This document shows positions 23,463-34,270 of a stretch of 64,000 nt of DNA, piece after piece. The notes under the pieces were generated by a model that ran no database searches, had not been told where the DNA came from, and was given only the letters and a program-made list of their open reading frames with translations. A program made the position numbers and the translations under genes. Where the stretch lies: contig CM041297.1 of NCBI GenBank assembly GCA_023052935.1, positions 96,618,484-96,682,483 of the forward strand, read 5' to 3'. The first letter of the stretch is position 1. Each line of letters opens with the position of its first letter. Source of the DNA: Piezodorus guildinii. Its lineage: Eukaryota; Arthropoda; Insecta; Hemiptera; Pentatomidae.

Positions 23463-24029
23463 TAAATTATAAATTAAATAATCTAAAATCATAAAATATT
23501 TTTACCTCCACCCTTAAATCCTTTCATCCGGCTTATACGTTAAAGTTTTTTTTTCTAAAATCCTTTCAAAATATATACATATGTATATAAATATCTCATT
23601 TTCGAGCATATTTCTATGGAAAAGTTTATATTTATGCATTTTTATCTCTTATACTATTACAATAATAAAAAACAAAGAAGCACATAAATAATTTGTTAAA
23701 TTCAGGTTTGTACAAACATTTGTTTTAAATATTTTTCACATTAAACATGTAATTTGCCTTAAAAACTTTCTTGATTTCCTAAATTTTTCTTTTTAATCAA
23801 ATTAGGCTGTTAGAAAACAATTCACAATGGGAATTTCATAGATTGTCCCGAAATTCTATCATTCGTTTTGGAATTTGTCAGTTCCAAACAGAACGAATTC
23901 CTCTTCAGATACTAGTTAATTTATTATCTTTCTAATATCAAAATATTTTTAGGTATAAATCACAAGCTACCTTTCAATGGAATCTAGAAAATAAATACCT
24001 GAAAATGATAGAAAAAAACACATACCGGA

Positions 24030-24450
24030 AAAACGGAGGGACCACCAGTGTTAAAAGAAGTAAAAAGAAGTCCTGCGTCAAAGGTGACCACGGAGGACCA
24101 TCTGTCTAGGGGAAAAGACATAAATTAATTACGAAAGGACACATCCCCCATTTTTCACCGAATCCGAACAGGTAAGACGGGACGGGATTGGCCACCTCGG
24201 CCAGCCAATCACAATGGTTCCTGATTTATGGCTAACCGACTTGACACCTCACCTCCAAATCTAATTAGTCCCTATTATTGGATGGCCACGCCCCCAACCC
24301 CCGCTGGAATTGGGTTCTTGTCCTACCGATAATTTATGAGCGTTACCTCTACTCTTTTCTGTCTTCTGTTCTAGCTTGAAGAACGGCCGAGAAGATAAGA
24401 GATATCCTTTAGATAGAGCTGCAGATAGGAGGGCGAATCCTGAGTGTCTC
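24030..24450. promoter_or_regulatory. G+C-richer island
   Basis: Unique, higher-complexity sequence with GATA-type sites (aagataagag near 24392, agatagag near 24410) and 'ccaatcacaatgg' at 24204. No convincing reading frame is seen. Confidence 0.2.
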
Positions 24451-24612
24451 AAATGGATGTTGGTTTTTTTACAGTATTTTATATATTATCAACTTTAAAA
24501 AAAAAGTTAAATACACATCTGCCAAATGAGTACTGAGAACAATTAGACTTGTGGTGCTAGGAAAACATTATACTTCACCCAGCTAACCCCCATCCATTCC
24601 ATACTACAATAA

Positions 24613-24790
24613 TCTTAAATTTCTCTCAGCTAATAAAAAAAATAATATCCCAGACTTACAAGAGAAAATAAAAAGTACTTTTAAGAAATACGATCATTCC
24701 AATATTTTTTTTGGCATATATCACAACAAGAAATTAAAAAATTACTGAAGGTAGATGAAAGATAAAACAAACAAAAAATTAAATGTGAAG

Positions 24791-24861
<71 letters not shown>

Positions 24862-24947
24862 AGAAAAAATAAATAAATAAAAACTAGAGCTTCACTTACA
24901 TACATCCAACTGTTTAAAAAATAGAAGATGAGGAAGATGGTTGGGGG
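24613..24947. repeat. Left member of a 330-bp direct repeat flanking the Penelope-like element
   Basis: It runs from 'atcttaaatttctctcagct' to 'ggaagatggttggggg' and matches 27336-27660 almost perfectly, including an internal (TA)n tract (longer here, 24792-24859). The other copy has 9 extra bases ('acattgtga') before the TA tract. The two copies bracket the element at 24948-27335. Confidence 0.9.
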
Positions 24948-24966
24948 TGCGGTCATAAATTAAAAA

Positions 24967-25002
24967 ACACACAATTAAAAATAAGCGTTATTTTAATTGT
25001 GT
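24967..25002. repeat. Hairpin beside the hammerhead motif
   Basis: 'cacacaattaaaa' pairs with 'ttttaattgtgtg', closing a loop of about 9 bases. It lies directly next to the ribozyme motif. Confidence 0.7.
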
Positions 25003-25041
25003 GCCGACGTTTCGGCCTACAATGTGGGCCTTCATCAGGGC
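25003..25041 (-). ncRNA. Hammerhead ribozyme motif with intact core elements
   Basis: On the minus strand it reads GCC, CTGATGA, a helix II of GGCC...GGCC, GAAAC, GTC and GGC. That gives the conserved CUGANGA and GAAA boxes, the GUC cleavage triplet, a 3-bp helix I (GCC/GGC) and a helix III reduced to the self-complementary ACGT. Such minimal type I hammerheads are known from Penelope-like elements and may act as dimers. One extra base lies between CTGATGA and helix II compared with the strict consensus, so activity is not assured. Confidence 0.75.
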
Positions 25042-25230
25042 TAAAAGAAACAAGATAACAACCAATGTAATTATAGACTTAATAATGCGTTAGGTATATA
25101 ATAATAATATGACAGTAATAAATTATGGGAACATAAATAATATTAAATGTAAAATGATAATAAGATGACAATTATAAAGTATGGAAATAAGGTGACAGTT
25201 ATAAAGTATGGAAATAAACAAAATTAAGAT

Positions 25231-26198
25231 GATAGTTATAAAGTATGGAAGTAGACATAATTGAGATGATAATATTGTAATGAGAATATATAAATAGAGA
25301 CTAAGTAAATGAAAAAAAAAAAAATTATAAAGGAAAAATATGTGAACAATTAAAATTTTAAATATTAACAATTTTGAGTTGATATATGACGGTAATATAT
25401 TAAAAACATAGTTAAGAGAATAGGTAATATATAAAAAAATATAGTCATTACAAAAGAGAAACAGTATGAAATAAAATAAAAAATAAAATAATAATTTAAA
25501 TTTTAAAATAATGTAATATTAAACTAATAATTATATGTCAGGATATGTAACGGAGAAAGATATGAGTATGGAAAGGGGGAGAAAGAAATGGGCGATGAAA
25601 AAAGACCTTTATCAATAAGAAAAAATACTTACATGACGTGCAAGCGTTGCCTACAGAAGTGATGTTTCCCAGTTTAAAAAACGCTCATTGCATGGAACGG
25701 AAAATATGAGAACTAGAATGTCCGTTAGGAAAATTCCAAGAAGCTAAGTTATGTTTACTGATTCGATTGTTAAAAAATAGCCAAAAGTCATTACTTGAGA
25801 GTACTTGAGTTATTACTTATGAGTATTTGATAAAATTGTAAGAAATAGTGACGAGGTAAAGATTAAAAGATTTTAAGTAATAACGGATGACGATGATAAA
25901 TGATGAATGATGATAAGGTAATAACGAATGACGATAAGGAGCTGTCGAAGGAAATGATAAATAAACAGTAATCTAGTAGGTAAACAAATAAATAAATAAA
26001 AAAGGGGAGTACGAAAATTAAATAAATATATAAATAAAAAAATTTTGATAATAAATAAATAAAAATAAAATTATGAAGAGATGATCAGATGGTTGTTTAA
26101 AAAATGAGCTAGGGATGCTTTATTAAATTTAATATTTGGGAATAAGCTAGTGACAAGTTATGTTTGTCAGTCTTTTGATTAACAGGAAGGGGTTCTAG
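25231..26198. repeat. Left arm of the Penelope-like inverted repeat
   Basis: The arm is the reverse complement of 26377-27337 with few differences. Most of it is AT-rich 3' flanking sequence of the element, including clustered 'gatgacgataa' phrases. Confidence 0.9.
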
Positions 26199-26385
26199 TT
26201 GTATGTAAATGCATTCTGTAATGAGTCGTTTGTCATGGTTGGGAACAGTGGCAAGAATGGATGTTTTATCAAAATCAAAGGAATGGTTAAGGGTTAAGGA
26301 ATGTTCTGAAAGTTTTGAAGCGGTAGAATTTTTGGAGGAAATTGTATATTTGTGTCGGGTGATGCGATCGCAGAACCTAGAACCC
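26109..26385 (-). pseudogene. C-terminal part of a Penelope-like GIY-YIG endonuclease
   Basis: Penelope-like elements carry a reverse transcriptase followed by a GIY-YIG endonuclease. On the minus strand the frame reads STASKLSEHSLTLNHSFDFD, then KTSILATVPNHDKRLITECI. This is the recognisable C-terminal half of the GIY-YIG domain, with the 'A-x-H-x(6)-H-x-(I/F)-x-(F/W)' His pair and the catalytic Glu in RLITE. It ends at a stop at 26109-26111. The N-terminal GIY...YIG strands and the whole reverse transcriptase are absent, because the frame runs into the inverted junction at about 26377. It is therefore a dead fragment. Confidence 0.8.
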
Positions 26386-27337
26386 CTTCCTGTTAATCAA
26401 AAGACTGACAAACATAACTTGTCACTAGCTTATTCCCAAATATTAAATTTAATAAAGCATCCCTAGCTCATTTTTTAAACAACCATCTGATCATCTCTTC
26501 ATAATTTTATTTTTATTTATTTATTATCAAAATTTTTTTATTTATATATTTATTTAATTTTCGTACTCCCCTTTTTTATTTATTTATTTGTTTACCTACT
26601 AGATTACTGTTTATTTATCATTTCCTTCGACAGCTCCTTATCGTCATTCGTTATTACCTTATCATCATTCATCATTTATCATCGTCATCCGTTATTACTT
26701 AAAATCTTTTAATCTTTACCTCGTCACTATTTCTTACAATTTTATCAAATACTCATAAGTAATAACTCAAGTACTCTCAAGTAATGACTTTTGGCTATTT
26801 TTTAACAATCGAATCAGTAAACATAACTTAGCTTCTTGGAATTTTCCTAACGGACATTCTAGTTCTCATATTTTCCGTTCCACGCAATGAGCGTTTTTTT
26901 AAACTGGGAAACATCACTTCTGTAGGCAACGCTTGCACGTCATGTAAGTATTTTTTCTTATTGATAAGGGTCTTTTTTCATCGCCCATTTCTTTCTCCCC
27001 CTTTCCATACTCACATCTTTCTCCGTTACATATCCTGACATATAATTATTAGTTTAATATTACATTATTTTAAAATTTAAATTATTATTTTTTATTCATA
27101 CTGTTTCTCTTTTGTAATGACTATATTTTTTTATATATTACCTATTCTCTTAACTATGTTTTTAATATATTACCGTCATATATCAACTCAAAATTGTTAA
27201 TATTTAAAATTTTAATTGTTCACATATTTTTCCTTTATCATTTTTTTTTTTTTTTTCATTTACTTAGTCTCTATTTATATATTCTCATTACAATATTATC
27301 ATCTCAATTATGTCTACTTCCATACTTTATAACTATC
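26377..27337. repeat. Right arm of the Penelope-like inverted repeat
   Basis: It starts with 'ctagaaccccttcctgttaa' and ends at 'ccatactttataactatc', mirroring 25231-26198. The copy of the stop-proximal coding end (LEPLPVNQKTDKHNLSLAYS) is repeated on the plus strand here. Confidence 0.9.
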
Positions 27338-27521
27338 TTAAATTTCTCTCAGCTAATAAAAAAATAATATCCCAGACTTACAAGAGAAAATAAAAAGTAC
27401 TTTTAAGAAATACGATCATTCCAATATTTTTTTTGGCATATATCACAACAAGAAATTAAAAAATTACTGAAGGTAGATGAAAGATAAAACAAACAAAAAA
27501 TTAAATGTGAACATTGTGAAG

Positions 27522-27577
<56 letters not shown>

Positions 27578-27661
27578 AAAAATAAATAAATAAAAACTAG
27601 AGCTTCACTTACATACATCCAACTGTTTAAAAAATAGAAGATGAGGAAGATGGTTGGGGGA
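27336..27661. repeat. Right member of the 330-bp direct repeat
   Basis: This is the second copy of 24613-24947, with its (TA)n tract at 27523-27573. It directly abuts the right inverted arm. Confidence 0.9.
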
Positions 27662-27694
27662 TAGATTCCACTCCCCCAACCATCTTCCTCATCT
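27639..27694. repeat. Perfect 22-bp hairpin
   Basis: AGATGAGGAAGATGGTTGGG plus GG pairs exactly with its reverse complement across a 12-base loop. The left half belongs to the direct repeat, and the right half continues into unique DNA. Confidence 0.9.
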
Positions 27695-27699
27695 AATTT

Positions 27700-28510
27700 C
27701 TCTACGGTCAACAAAACTCCATCATTAAAAAATAGAAGAAATTTAAAAAATATAAAAATACTAAATAGTTCACAAAATAGAAACAGGAAAATTCTCGAAG
27801 CCATAATAATAGAACAATAAACTACAAAATCAAAACAAAAACCTGGGTACACCTTACACATATATTATACATAATGTTAAATTTTAGTAATATAGCAAAA
27901 ATAACTTCATTAATAAATAGAAAACTACACCATAATAATAATAATAATATAGAACTAGCCATAAGTTTTAAATAGAGTAATTATTTAATAATAATCATCA
28001 CTTCCTTTCAACTTATTAAAAAAAACAATACTTTTCCTTAATATATATTTCAAATAAAGGTAAGTAGAAGAAAAATATTAACTTTCACATTTATTTCTTT
28101 AACTTTTATTATAAATAATGTTTGATTTCTTTAAATGATGTTTTTAAATTCAATAAACACATTTCCATAAAGTGTGTATTACAAATGTTTGTTTTAAAAT
28201 AAATTGATCATTTAGTTATGTTAGTTTTCTTCAATATAATATTTAATGATATCATTGTAATTTTTACATTACATTTGATATAATTATCCGGCTTTACTAA
28301 AAATAACTATGCCTTCTTTCCCTCCAGCTAATATTTTAACTGGGCTTTACTTGATTCTCTCTATCATGGTGTTGCGCGATACTAACTCCACCATGAAAGG
28401 AAAGGACTCCATCTTTTGTACGGGAGCCATATGAGGTTCCTACCTGCTTCTAGATCTGATAACCTTTCTTAGTTCTTGCTTTTCAACTATTACACTATTT
28501 AATAAATAAT
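27700..28510. other. AT-rich DNA with one higher-complexity patch
   Basis: Nothing is recognised apart from an (AAT)n run near 27930 and a patch of higher complexity at 28320-28480. Confidence 0.5.
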
Positions 28511-28527
28511 AGTTAGAATACCCTTAT

Positions 28528-28644
28528 CGAGGATGTATGGTCGGCTGTTGAAATTCTCATATGCTCCAACATGTGAACCAAAACGTTGGTAAAATTAAAA
28601 TATTTTTCACACGACTGAATCCCGATTATTTATAGCTATGATAA
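28528..28644 (+). mobile_element. Short hammerhead-motif retroelement (copy IV) with 11-bp target duplication
   Basis: The 117-base insert lies between perfect direct repeats AATACCCTTAT at 28517-28527 and 28645-28655. It starts 'gaggatgtatggtcg', as the element at 38538 does ('gaggatgtatagtcg'). It ends in a decayed motif 'ccaaaacgttggtaaaatt' followed by 'cgactgaatcccgattattt', matching the right flank of that element. The hammerhead core has lost CTGATGA, so it is non-functional. Confidence 0.65.
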
Positions 28645-29219
28645 AATACCCTTATACTATTTTTATATACCGTAACTATTCACAAAAATTTCAATCATAC
28701 AATATTTAAATTATTTTTACTTAACGATTTCATTATATTCTAGAAAGGAAATAATGGGTATATGGTAACTAAAGTATAAAAAAAATATATTTTATTGAAA
28801 TGTATGTAAATAGCGTGTAAATACTGCATCGATTGTCGTTATATAGTTTGTTGTAATATATTTCAGATCGTTGGACATAGCTAAACCTAATTTTTCATTT
28901 CAAAATTCAATAACCAAAATGTAATGCATTTTGATTCAATTAAATACTGAAATACCGATATTATTCTTGTGGACAGGTAGACACAGACCGCTGCGCATGC
29001 GTCTAGAACATGTTGGTAACGTCAACATGGTTACGAAATTAGAGCTTATACCCTTGCCAAAAATCACATAACGCGCCTAAAGAAGTTTTTACTTAAAAAA
29101 AAGAAAAGATTAATATACTTTGTTGTTTTTAGAAAGAAATAAGAGATCAATGCCAACCTGAAGATTTGTTGCTCAAAGAGATATACTAAATGACTAAGGA
29201 CTGTTGATTTAGATATGAG

Positions 29220-29545
29220 AAGGGATGTACAGGGGGGGCAGTACGCGCTATCCACCGGATAAAGCATTACCAAATAACCCCCCCTAAATCAAGGTGCGGT
29301 CTTATGGGTTATTTAGAGGGTGGTCCTCACGGAATACCAAAGCGACCATATCCCACGCCTTTTTATTAATACTTATTGCTCCAGTACTATATCCTCAATT
29401 TACCCTTTTGATTAAAGTACCTTTTCCCTGGCTATTGTTCGGGAGCGTTGCTTGGGGATTTTTATTTATAAGAGAGGTATCGCTACCGAATTGTATCTCC
29501 TGTAATATACTGCCTTCGGCCAACCCATCCTCCAACTTCATAAGT
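29220..29545. promoter_or_regulatory. G+C-richer island
   Basis: Unique sequence starting with a G-run ('caggggggg') and an inverted C-run ('aacccccccc') about 45 bases later. No coding match is seen. A short (TA)n and T9/G-rich stretch (29557-29600) closes it. Confidence 0.2.
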
Positions 29546-29719
29546 CTGGTGAAAAATATATATATATATATATTATTTTTTTTTGGGGGGTGGGGGAAGA
29601 TTGAGCGTTTCATTATGATTGGAGTTTCATACCTATATTTTATTCCTAAACGAAAAAACACACAACCATAAACAAATAAAACCCTGCAAATTATTACACA
29701 ATAGTTTATTATTTCCAAA

Positions 29720-29870
29720 TAACGATAATAGAGTATAGCTGTTAATATTTTTGAATTTTTGTTTATCGCGTTTTTATAATTCTAAAACTCTTTACATTTT
29801 TTTTTTCTCTATCTTTAAAAATAACTGAGTTATGGACATATTTATGGGTAAATTTTTTTTTTTTTTTTTG
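29720..29870 (-). repeat. Dispersed repeat family E, copy 3 (minus strand)
   Basis: Read on the minus strand, 'cataactcagttatttttaaagatagaga' and 'taaagagttttagaat' parallel 55245-55300. Confidence 0.5.
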
Positions 29871-30010
29871 TTCACTTTATTTATTGATTTGCACCTGTCA
29901 GCAGTATGTGACAATCAGCAAATAGGATAGAATAATAGAAAAAATAATGACATGTCAGGCATGAGGAAGAACAGTACCCAGCAGCACGTCTTCTCGTCAG
30001 GTTTTATTTT
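29855..30010 (-). repeat. Dispersed repeat family C, copy 1
   Basis: It starts with a T run and 'ttcactttatttattga', continues through 'tatgtgacaatcagcaaat' and 'gacatgtcaggcatgaggaa', and ends 'cagtacccagcagcacgtct'. A matching layout occurs at 33040-33190. On the minus strand it would end in poly(A), as retroposons do. Confidence 0.55.
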
Positions 30011-30089
30011 TTTTTTATGTATGGTGTCCATCATTTTTTTTAAATGATTGAAGTCTTTATTTTGCGTCGGATTGTTAATAAGGCAATCA

Positions 30090-30465
30090 TTATACGATTA
30101 GGGACCATTTGGAGCGTTCATAGCTTGAGTGTAAGTAAGCGAGCTCTTGGAGAAGGCTCAAAAGGGACTGAATAAGATTATTCAACCCTCTAATTATTTG
30201 TGAAATTTGGAATGAATTTTCACCTGAAGACGGCTGCTGTGGTATTTCCCTCCTCACACCCGAGCCTGTTGGTTCGTTGTTAGAAGGCGGAAAACCGTGA
30301 TTTGGTCCCATCTGGAGGGCTGATTTCCGTGGATGGTTCGGTGGTACCAGAGACTGGATTGGTGGTCTCAATGGATGGATTATTGGTTCCAGTGGCTGGA
30401 GTTCTGGTTCATGCCGAGTCGGAGCTCTCAACTGCTGAACTGGCAACTCTATCTGTGTACATTTA
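30090..30465 (-). CDS. Proline-rich reading frame, host exon or transposon ORF1 end
   Basis: The minus-strand frame ends at a stop at 30090-30092. The part from about 30465 downward has normal composition. It has a Pro/Arg/His-rich segment (PLEPIIHPLRPPIQSLVPPN), a polar middle, and an amphipathic or leucine-rich end (QIIRGLNNLIQSLLSLLQEL). The same frame continues up to an ATG at 30509, but those first residues come from an A-rich tract and are probably not real. A possible splice acceptor (ACACAG) precedes codon 'ATA' near 30452. The layout resembles the C-terminal end of some LINE ORF1 proteins, but there is no diagnostic motif, and a host exon cannot be excluded. Confidence 0.3.
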
Positions 30466-30519
30466 ATTTTTTTTCTTTTCTTTTTTCTCATTTTTATAAT
30501 TATTTGCATTTGCTTGGTT

Positions 30520-31580
30520 AAAAAACACTAATAAATATTTTCAAAAATAACTGTATTCATGTATTATGTTACTTTTACCAGAAACTAACAAATAATTAAA
30601 TATTTGGGAGCAAATATACAACTAGTATGTTTAGCACAGGTTACAGCTAGTATGTTTATAACAAGGAGTTCAATCTTAGATGCTCTGGAATATTCTAAAG
30701 CAATTATAGTTTGGAGTTATCAAATCAATTAGGAAACATGGATCAATGATCAGTTAACATAGAAGTGTACATGAAGTAATTTAAAATTTTAAATTCAAAC
30801 TATCGTTAACATTGAATAATAAAATAAAAATACTGTCAGCCATTCATTAATATCAAAATAAATCACATTCGTACACAAACAAGATATTATCATCCTTTTG
30901 TTTGTCCATAACCAACAAACCACTTCCACAAGCTAACCCAGTCAAACATGAAGGTCTAATATTTGTCATAAGGATTGGTAGGGTTTAATATTGTTCTTCC
31001 TTTGTTGTTAATAACCTCAAGAAAATTCAAACCCCAGTAAAAGTGTCCTAACACATACATTATGTGCTGCTTTGTCAGAATTCTAGTTTTACTAGAATCA
31101 CTGAAGTTTTCTGCATTGTATAATTTACCACGTAATAAACGATTTATTATGAGTTATATAGGGATTTTCTTAACAGTGTGGTATCTTAAAATCATTAAAA
31201 GAACGAGAATAATGAAATAATGCAATATTTTATTATTGCATTGGTTTTCTATGCTGTCATGCTCGGAAAATTTCTTCAGTGTCATTATTTTAGAAACATT
31301 TAAGTTAAAATAATGAACAAAAAAATTTCATTCTTGTTTATTTAAATAGAAAAATATTTATATTATTGTAGTTAATCATGTAACATAGAAAACTAGCTAC
31401 ACGTCCTTTCTTCTTTATTTCTCATTTATTTCATGCTAACGAAAGTGCATTTAGCAAGAAAATATAATGTTTAATCATTATCATATCATCGGCAAAAATT
31501 AAAAATATAAATTAGTCAAAAAATCAGATTTAGCTCAGTTTATTTGTTTGTTATGTTAAACTGTTTCTATTTTATTCAAC
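30520..31580. other. AT-rich DNA without recognisable features
   Basis: No gene or repeat landmark is seen, only short unmatched segments. Confidence 0.55.
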
Positions 31581-31582
31581 TT

Positions 31583-31840
31583 TTTTTTTTTTTAAAACGT
31601 ATATTGATATTTACAACTGTACTTATAATAAATACAATAACTAAATGGACTAATTACAATTACGGGCTTCAAAATGTCTTGTGAAGAACTACCAAGTAGT
31701 AGCACTTGTGTATCAATTTATTTAGTAGTTCTCGTGGCCATCGCCTTTTCAATCGCCTCAGGGTTGTCAGGAATAGATGGGAATGATATGTTGCGTACAA
31801 GAGGATTCGTGTGGGTCGGGAGTTTTATTTATTCAACTTG
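31583..31840 (-). pseudogene. Jockey-type LINE 3' end
   Basis: Read on the minus strand, HTNPLVRNISFPSIPDNP leads, after a frameshift, into RRLKRRWPRELLNK. This is the hallmark C-terminus of Jockey-type LINE ORF2 proteins. A 3' UTR of about 90 bases follows, with 'tacagttgtaaatatcaat', and then a poly(A) tail (the T run at 31583-31593 on the plus strand). Only the last 40 or so codons of ORF2 remain. Confidence 0.8.
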
Positions 31841-31944
31841 TTACTATTTTATATTTCAAATGAACTTCTGCTACGTACATTTTAAAAGTTTTTATAACAA
31901 GGAATGAAATTGATACTATAAAATTTAGAAGTATTAATAACAAC

Positions 31945-32310
31945 TTTCCATTTACTTTAATAACGTACATGGGAATTAGTACTAATATTTTTTCTGAAAT
32001 CTTGCGTACTCTATGGAGAATATAATCTGTATGATAGTGTATAGTGCCAAAATTTAAATAGCTTTCTAGCCACAAAATTACAAATAACATATGTTCATAG
32101 GTTTATGAGCATATAAAAAATTTTTATTAAACTGTACGTTCATAATGCCATGCATAGTTCAGGAATAATTTTTTGATGAATGGTTTATAGAAAATTTACT
32201 TTACTCTTCTAAAAAAGAACTTAATTTCAATTTGTTTTGCTGATATCTTTAGGAAAGAATGTCCTAAATTAATGTGAAAACCGTATCAAAAACCTGGTGG
32301 TACATAAAGA
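31945..32310 (+). repeat. Dispersed repeat family D, copy 2 (empty SINE site)
   Basis: This is the uninterrupted counterpart of 9725-10445. It reads 'attacaaataacatatgttc' at 32077-32096 with no insertion, exactly where copy 1 has the SINE and its duplicated 13 bases. Confidence 0.75.
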
Positions 32311-32439
32311 GAAGATACAATTCAAAATTTGCAGAACTCTAGTATTTTGTATCGACAGGAACATTTGATTTACTGAGATGTTCATCGAAGCAGTTAAACT
32401 CTCATGGGGATGTATTAATAAAAATCACCACTGGAATGA

Positions 32440-32960
32440 AGAGCATTCCGAGTGGGTTCATCCTACTGGAGCGTGAGGACGAGAGAAAAACAAAGATTTT
32501 TCTCCAGGGCACCATACGGCCAGCATATGAGACACTGTGGAAAACTGACCCTCCCCTTCCTTAAGATGATTTGTTTCAGACTTAAGAGGAGGGAAATATT
32601 AGCAGAAGAGTCCAGGAGGAAGGATATGAAAATTTGTGAAGGATGCCCTGAGAACGGGGGGTGCAATGGTAGGGAAAAGGGAGTGTTTACCCGAGGACCG
32701 TAGGACAGTAGGAGAGATATATTGCGGGGATATATTAGGCACTATCGCCCCCATATCTGTTCAGTATAAACAATAAGAAGCATTGCGGCGCCGCCCATCT
32801 TCTTTTCTTATGTTACCCTCGTCTTCTCTCTCTTCTTTTGTTTCTTTTTCGTCTTCTCCGGGGTCGGGGGTAGGCTTTATTCGGAGGGGTAGGTCCAGAT
32901 GCTGCGAGATACGCCTTAAAATAAGTGGGAGGTTCTTTATTGACCTTTGAGGCAATAAAA
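32440..32960. promoter_or_regulatory. G+C-richer unique island
   Basis: A 500-base block of higher complexity, purine-rich in its first half and with CGGCGCCGC at 32785-32793. Frames on both strands reach 60-85 codons, but none has a recognisable domain. An acidic/basic run on the minus strand (32790-32880) is low-complexity. Confidence 0.25.
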
Positions 32961-33039
32961 GAATTTGTTATTTAATAAAATAATCTGGTGTGGACAACAC
33001 ACGACTTTCACTTATCTTGGTTGTAAATCAATTTAAAAA

Positions 33040-33190
33040 CTATAATTTTTTTCTTTTCCTCTTCATATCATTATTCACACATGTCAGAAGCTATTTGACA
33101 ATCATCAAATGTGTTAGACAAATGAGAGTTCAGACATGGGGAAGTAAAGTTCCCAGCAGTACCTCTTCCAAGGCTTTGATTTAACAGAGG
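33040..33190 (-). repeat. Dispersed repeat family C, copy 2
   Basis: 'acatgtcagaagctatttgacaatcatcaaat', 'agttcagacatggggaa' and 'cccagcagtacctcttccaagg' parallel 29855-30010. Similar final phrases occur in the outer ends of the large foldback element (near 48000 and 53710). Confidence 0.55.
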
Positions 33191-33199
33191 AGGTCCCTC

Positions 33200-34090
33200 A
33201 TCCAGCTTCTCTTTAGCCTTCTTCTGACTGGCATTTTTTTGTGCCTCCATCAATGCCGACTGAACAATAATTTTCAATGTTTAAAAAAACAAAAACAATT
33301 TAATATGTTGTTCACAAGATCTCAAACTTAGGTTCAGTCAGCTCACAGGAAGACTGAAAATTTGGGGCAACACGTCTGCAGACAATGAAATAAGATTCAT
33401 TATTCCAAGTTAGAGTTGAAAAAAGTTTAAAGTATTATATGCAGTTTTGTCGGAAACATATGTTTTATATTATAGCCAACGAGTTATACCAATTGTGCCT
33501 ACTGATATTGGTATGTTATTGTAAATTTAACTAAATAAAATTAAATTGTGGCATTAAATAAAAACATATTATTCGTTGTGATTATCAATAGTTAAAAGAG
33601 TAGCTGATTGACAATAGCAAAGATGTATGTATTATGGGTCCTGTTATAAAAAGCATATATAAATTAACAAAAAATGAAATAGTAGCTAGTCGCGGGTTAC
33701 AATTAGTAATAATATAACATTGCAATGTAAACTAATCACTTATATTTTTGCCTTATACGTAAATTTAAATTATCTTTCACAACAGTATATAAGATTAGAT
33801 TACTATTTTAGTTTGCCAATCAACTACGAGGTTATTATACCCTTTGCACGTTGCAAACTATTGTAGGTGGTTTTGGTCTATATTTTGTTAGGGCTTTGTA
33901 GAATAACTAAAAAAAGATTAAATAAGTAAATAAATCAGTATATAAAATAACACGTTTTTCTCAAATATAAAGCTTTCCAAGAGTATATTATACATCTAGA
34001 TTATAGTTCTGGTGTTAAAAAAAAAAATATTTTCTCCTGTAGTTGATTATCAAATTATTTCACCTTGTTTATTTAGCCTCTTCTAATCAA
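33200..34090. other. AT-rich DNA, mostly featureless
   Basis: The only link found is 'aagctttccaagagtatattatacatctag' at 33970-34000, which is echoed in inverted form near 43020-43050. It may be a decayed repeat. Confidence 0.5.
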
Positions 34091-34094
34091 TACT

Positions 34095-34270
34095 AATAAG
34101 ATGATACGTCTAATTCTTTAGAATGAGAATGTTTGGAGAAATACAATCCTAAAATTTGGCATTTAAACCTTGTTGGACTATTTTATCAAATTGAAACCAA
34201 CATGATATTGTCGAATCACGAAATTAGAAACTAGAGTGAGATTTTTAAGTTATTCTTCATACTATTGTAT
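34095..34270 (+). repeat. Dispersed repeat family F, copy 2
   Basis: 'ctaataagatgat', 'catttaaaccttgttggactatttta' and 'aaccaacatgatattgtcgaa' parallel 14192-14330. The 3' half is lost. Confidence 0.5.

Larger units (their letters stand above)
24948..27335 (-). mobile_element. Penelope-like retroelement fragment with inverted arms
   Basis: The element has a hammerhead motif near its left end, a 968-base arm (25231-26198), a 178-base spacer (26199-26376) and a 961-base inverted arm (26377-27337). The spacer plus left arm encode, on the minus strand, the C-terminus of a GIY-YIG endonuclease. The right arm repeats only the downstream part of that gene and its 3' flank, so the insertion is a truncated 3' end joined to an inverted copy of itself. 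The segment with the hammerhead (24948-25230) is present on one side only. Penelope-like elements are known to have terminal repeats, inversions and 5' truncations. Confidence 0.8.

Noticed and set aside
24681..24956. Reading frames over the TA tract with a shared C-terminus, also at 27403-27861
   Set aside because: The frame is kept open by an Ile-Tyr run from (TA)n, and the similarity comes from the 330-bp direct repeat.
26209..26466. Plus-strand frame of 85 codons over the Penelope-like element
   Set aside because: The spacer part is the complement of the minus-strand GIY-YIG coding sequence, which has recognisable motifs. Only the last part repeats the gene's end because of the inverted arm.
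32761..32955. 64-codon minus-strand frame rich in Glu, Asp, Lys and Arg
   Set aside because: Charged low-complexity peptide from a purine-rich tract, with no family resemblance.
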